A DNA stretch of 64,000 nucleotides. Source: Seonamhaeicola algicola. Its GTDB lineage: Bacteria; Bacteroidota; Bacteroidia; Flavobacteriales; Flavobacteriaceae. The notes beneath the pieces were generated by a model. That model was not told the origin of the DNA. It did not search any database and saw nothing but the letters and a program-made list of their open reading frames with translations. The position numbers and the translations under genes were made by a program. The stretch spans positions 248,001 through 312,000 of the forward strand of contig NZ_VOSC01000005.1 of assembly GCF_007997385.1 (NCBI RefSeq), given 5' to 3'. Shown piece by piece: positions 61,465 through 64,000 of the stretch; positions within the stretch are counted from its first letter, which is position 1; every line of letters starts with the position of its first letter.

Positions 61465-62097
61465 TTAAAGTGACATTTCAGTTTTATCTTTAAACTGCTC
61501 ATAAAGTTTTGGGTAATTTTTTTGAAATGTTGCTTTAATAAAATTGAATGGAACATCTTCAAAATGGCCGTAATCTTCTATATACGTCATAAATTTGTGG
61601 TCATCTTTATTGTATTCTTGTAAAACAGCATCATTAGTACCATCAAAATCTAAAACATCAACATTATAAAGTTTACAAAGTTCAATATTAAATGCTGGTG
61701 AACATTTTACCCATTTTTTATTGTAAAAAACATCAACTAAACCGTGTGGTGCTAATTCATTTGTACCAATTATTTTTTCTAAACGCTCAGTAGCTATATG
61801 GTTTGATACTTTGGCTAAATGTAAGCGAGCAGGAATATTAAACGCACGTAAGCACGTTATGTATAAAATGGCCTTATCAATGCAATGACCATCAGTTTTT
61901 TTTGCAATAGTACTAGCCTTAAAATGTGCCTTTGTTAAACCTATATTAAAAGGAGTATAGCGCCAATTATCGCGTATTTTTATATATAAGCTTTCAATTA
62001 TTTTTTGTTTAGAATTTAAATGCTTAAAGTCTTTTGTTATGTTATTTATAACAGGATTTTCATAATCAAAATAGTACGTGTTTGCTGTGTAATTCAT
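61465..62097 (-). CDS. Transglutaminase-like domain protein
   Basis: 210 residues, no signal peptide. Transglutaminase-like (papain-fold) domain: DGHCIDKAILYITCLRAFNIPARL carries the catalytic Cys, APHGLVDVFYNKKWVKCSPAF the His, and a downstream Asp completes the triad. Could be a cytosolic peptidase or amidase-type enzyme; substrate unknown. First chromosomal gene to the right of attR; before integration it would have been convergent with mnmE. Confidence 0.85.
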   Translation of the reverse strand: MNYTANTYYFDYENPVINNITKDFKHLNSKQKIIESLYIKIRDNWRYTPFNIGLTKAHFKASTIAKKTDGHCIDKAILYITCLRAFNIPARLHLAKVSNHIATERLEKIIGTNELAPHGLVDVFYNKKWVKCSPAFNIELCKLYNVDVLDFDGTNDAVLQEYNKDDHKFMTYIEDYGHFEDVPFNFIKATFQKNYPKLYEQFKDKTEMSL

Positions 62098-62176
62098 ATC
62101 TTAAAACTACAAATTTTTATTAAATTTTGTTTTGTTTTTTAGCAAGAAGGGTTTTTATTTTTTTAATAAGTAATAA

Positions 62177-62202
62177 AAAAACCGAGTTGGAGCTCGGTTT
62201 TT
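62177..62202 (-). terminator. Terminator of the AztD-like gene
   Basis: Perfect 10-bp stem AAAAACCGAG/CTCGGTTTTT with a 6-nt loop and flanking A/T runs, 14 nt after the minus-strand stop at 62216. Confidence 0.85.
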
Positions 62203-62215
62203 AAATTAAGTAGTT

Positions 62216-63430
62216 TTAATGTTCTATATCATAAGCTAAAACCTTAAATTGGTATGGCGTTATGGCTAATTCAAATTCTTCAGTAATTTTCATATCATCA
62301 ATATTATACTGTATAATTTTTTTAGCCGATGGAACTGATATATAAACAAATTCATCAAAATAATCTATACTGCTAGTAACAGAACCATGACCTGTAGATT
62401 CAGTATCCATTACTATTGATAGTGTTTCATTAAATAGCACTGCTTTGGTAGCAACATCTGTAATTTTTAGTACGCCACTTTTTGTTAAGCTAATAACTTC
62501 TTTACCGCTTTTAGATACCATACATTTAAATAGTTCAGTTGTTTCATGAATAGGGGTAATAGCTTCATTTTCAATATCAATAAAATAGGCACCTTTGCTA
62601 GATGTATAGCCTATAAATAAATCTGAAATATTTGTTGCTAAAAGGCTTCCAAACCAAACACCATCTTCAAAACTATCAGGATAGTTAATAATATTTTGTT
62701 CGCCATTATCATTCACAACTAAAATACCCGTACCAGAACCAAATACAGCTGTTGTATTATTTCCGGCACTACCATGAATTCCTGATGTTGATAAGCTTTG
62801 TGCTTCTTCTGATACTATTTCACCACTTTGGTTAATAATTTGAACTTTTTCAGGTAAACCAGATCCGTTACCTAAGTTAGTAATAGCTATGTTACAATTT
62901 TTAAAAATTACCATGGCTCCATGATGAGCTGCACTACCAGTAGTAATAGTATTTACTGTAGCATTATTATCTATAGTTTTTTCATTAAAAATACTTAATG
63001 TTGCATCCCCATCATTATATACAGCAACATAGCCTTGTTCAGATTTAAAATGTGTTGGTTTTTGGCTTACAAAACTAACGGCAGCTAAACCGGTTTCGCC
63101 TAAATCATGACTATGATCTCCATGGTCAATTTCTCCACCAATATTAAAGGTTTCAGTAAAATTATCATTTCTATGCGTAATAACGGCATATCTACCAGAT
63201 TCTGTAGCATATATACTTCCTTTAGCATATGCAGCTTCAAATTTTTTTAATTCATCAGTAAACGGATTGATAAAATTTAAGGTTTTAGATTCTGTATCTG
63301 AAATTAATAATGATACATTTTTATGTTCATCATGATGGTTATGGTCATCCATTGAAGCATCATCATCACTTGAACAGCTTGCAAATAAAATAAGTGAAGC
63401 TAAAAAAGGTAAAAAGAAAATCTTTTTCAT
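62216..63430 (-). CDS. His-rich beta-propeller lipoprotein, AztD-like
   Basis: 404 residues from the ATG at 63428-63430; the frame extends to 63487, but the shorter start gives a proper lipoprotein signal (ILFASC). After the Cys comes DDDASMDDHNHHDEHKN, then six to eight repeated blade-like units. HGDHSHD and AAHHGAM lie on expected loops. Layout and His clusters recall AztD-type zinc metallochaperones, but no ABC zinc transporter is next to it here. AztD-like is inference; secreted His-rich propeller is what is visible. Confidence 0.6.
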   Translation of the reverse strand: MKKIFFLPFLASLILFASCSSDDDASMDDHNHHDEHKNVSLLISDTESKTLNFINPFTDELKKFEAAYAKGSIYATESGRYAVITHRNDNFTETFNIGGEIDHGDHSHDLGETGLAAVSFVSQKPTHFKSEQGYVAVYNDGDATLSIFNEKTIDNNATVNTITTGSAAHHGAMVIFKNCNIAITNLGNGSGLPEKVQIINQSGEIVSEEAQSLSTSGIHGSAGNNTTAVFGSGTGILVVNDNGEQNIINYPDSFEDGVWFGSLLATNISDLFIGYTSSKGAYFIDIENEAITPIHETTELFKCMVSKSGKEVISLTKSGVLKITDVATKAVLFNETLSIVMDTESTGHGSVTSSIDYFDEFVYISVPSAKKIIQYNIDDMKITEEFELAITPYQFKVLAYDIEH

Positions 63431-63645
63431 GTTTTGGTTTTTTATATTATTGATGCGCAAATATAAATAAAGAAACAATAAAAGCAACTAAGTTGCAATA
63501 ATAACTAAGAATATGTTTCATATCTACTTATAATTATAGGTTTTACAATAAATTTGTGTAAATAAATTGCGTTGTTTTGTTGCGTATTTTTGTAATTGCT
63601 ATAAATTAATTCATATTTGTATCAGAAAATAACCTATCAACTTTA

Positions 63646-64000
63646 GTGCAGATAAACAAAAAATCCATAGCTGTTCTCCCTTTTGTTAATATGAGTAACG
63701 ATATTGACAATGAATATTTTAGCGATGGTATAACTGAAGAAATTATTAATGCGTTATCTAATATTAAGGCATTAAAGGTTATTGCAAGAACCTCATCTTT
63801 TGCGTTTAAGGGAAAACAAGTAGATGTTAGAAAGGTTGGGAAAGAATTAAATGTTTCAACCATATTAGAAGGCAGTGTAAGAAAAGCAAATAATCGTGTT
63901 CGTATTTCTGCGCAACTAATTGACACCGCAGATGGTACTCATTATTGGTCTAAAAACTTTGACCGCGAGCTTGATGATATTTTCAAACTTCAAGATGAAA
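63646..64000 (+). CDS. TolB-N/FlgO-like domain protein, 3'-truncated by window end
   Basis: Open from a stop at 63607; the most reasonable start is GTG 63646 because no ATG precedes the conserved domain. At least 118 residues: KKSIAVLPFVNMSNDIDNEYFSDGITEEIINALSNIKALKVIARTSSFAFK...GSVRKANNRVRISAQLIDTADGTHYWSKNFDREL. This domain is usual in flavobacterial regulators and TPR proteins (adenylate-cyclase, AraC/LuxR or TPR fusions). The part after it lies outside the window, so the final class is open. Confidence 0.75.
   Translation, partial: MQINKKSIAVLPFVNMSNDIDNEYFSDGITEEIINALSNIKALKVIARTSSFAFKGKQVDVRKVGKELNVSTILEGSVRKANNRVRISAQLIDTADGTHYWSKNFDRELDDIFKLQDE

Noticed and set aside
63606-63926. 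106-codon minus-strand ORF at the window end
   Set aside because: The plus strand encodes a clear TolB-N-like domain here; the minus frame is its shadow.
1-64000. CRISPR arrays, tRNA or rRNA genes
   Set aside because: No regularly spaced 25-40 nt repeats with unique spacers and no cloverleaf or rRNA-like sequence was recognised; the 31-bp phased ATTTGTTG sites are too short.

Overview
The window is a low-GC chromosomal segment of a member of the Bacteroidota, most likely a marine Flavobacteriaceae. Grounds: menaquinone biosynthesis genes in a typical flavobacterial arrangement, TAnnTTTG-type -7 promoter boxes, very short leaders, a GH16 agarase/porphyranase-like lipoprotein, HYC_CC_PP proteins and a Bacteroidetes-type integrase. 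No rRNA, tRNA, transposase or CRISPR array was recognised. Family names come from recognising sequence, not from a database search.

Layout. (1) 1-23,983 is ordinary chromosome: a partial Sua5/YciO gene, surface proteins (collagen-like lipoprotein, OmpA), a glycosyltransferase, holA, ung, two menaquinone blocks (menB-menA-metallohydrolase-menC-CPBP protease-menE-rlmI, and menI-like-menF-menD), a nitronate monooxygenase, a cvfB-type gene, a GH16 lipoprotein and mnmE. (2) About 23,968-61,456 is a 37.5-kb integrated element inserted at the exact 3' end of mnmE. It is bounded by a 17-nt direct repeat (16/17 identical) that restores the last mnmE codons and stop. (3) 61,465-64,000 is chromosome again: a transglutaminase-like protein, an AztD-like His-rich lipoprotein and the 5' part of a TolB-N-like/TPR-type gene.

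The element has four blocks. The left backbone carries a zinc-ribbon/HTH protein, a tyrosine recombinase, an unknown protein, two more HTH proteins, a VirE_N/BT4734-like protein and a PriCT-2/DUF3987 primase-helicase-like protein. Next is a probable defence operon at 30,167-34,520: XRE regulator, 3-TM protein, three tandem Lys-rich microproteins sharing a GRTT...KPKK tail, a 2-TM coiled-coil protein resembling phage abortive-infection proteins, and a catalytically dead prokaryotic Argonaute. The third block is a 24-kb metal-resistance cargo: two RND systems, two P-type ATPases, a multicopper oxidase-barrel fusion, MerTP, Fur and metallochaperones. The right end is a structured 1-kb non-coding region followed by DUF6943-like and DUF6266-like genes. 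No relaxase or type IV secretion gene is present, so if the element moves it probably does so with outside help.

The most interesting candidates are the microprotein/Argonaute operon, the mnmE attachment site with 31-bp phased ATTTGTTG repeats, two multi-stem leader structures placed immediately before the two RND pump genes, and the large palindromes at the right end.
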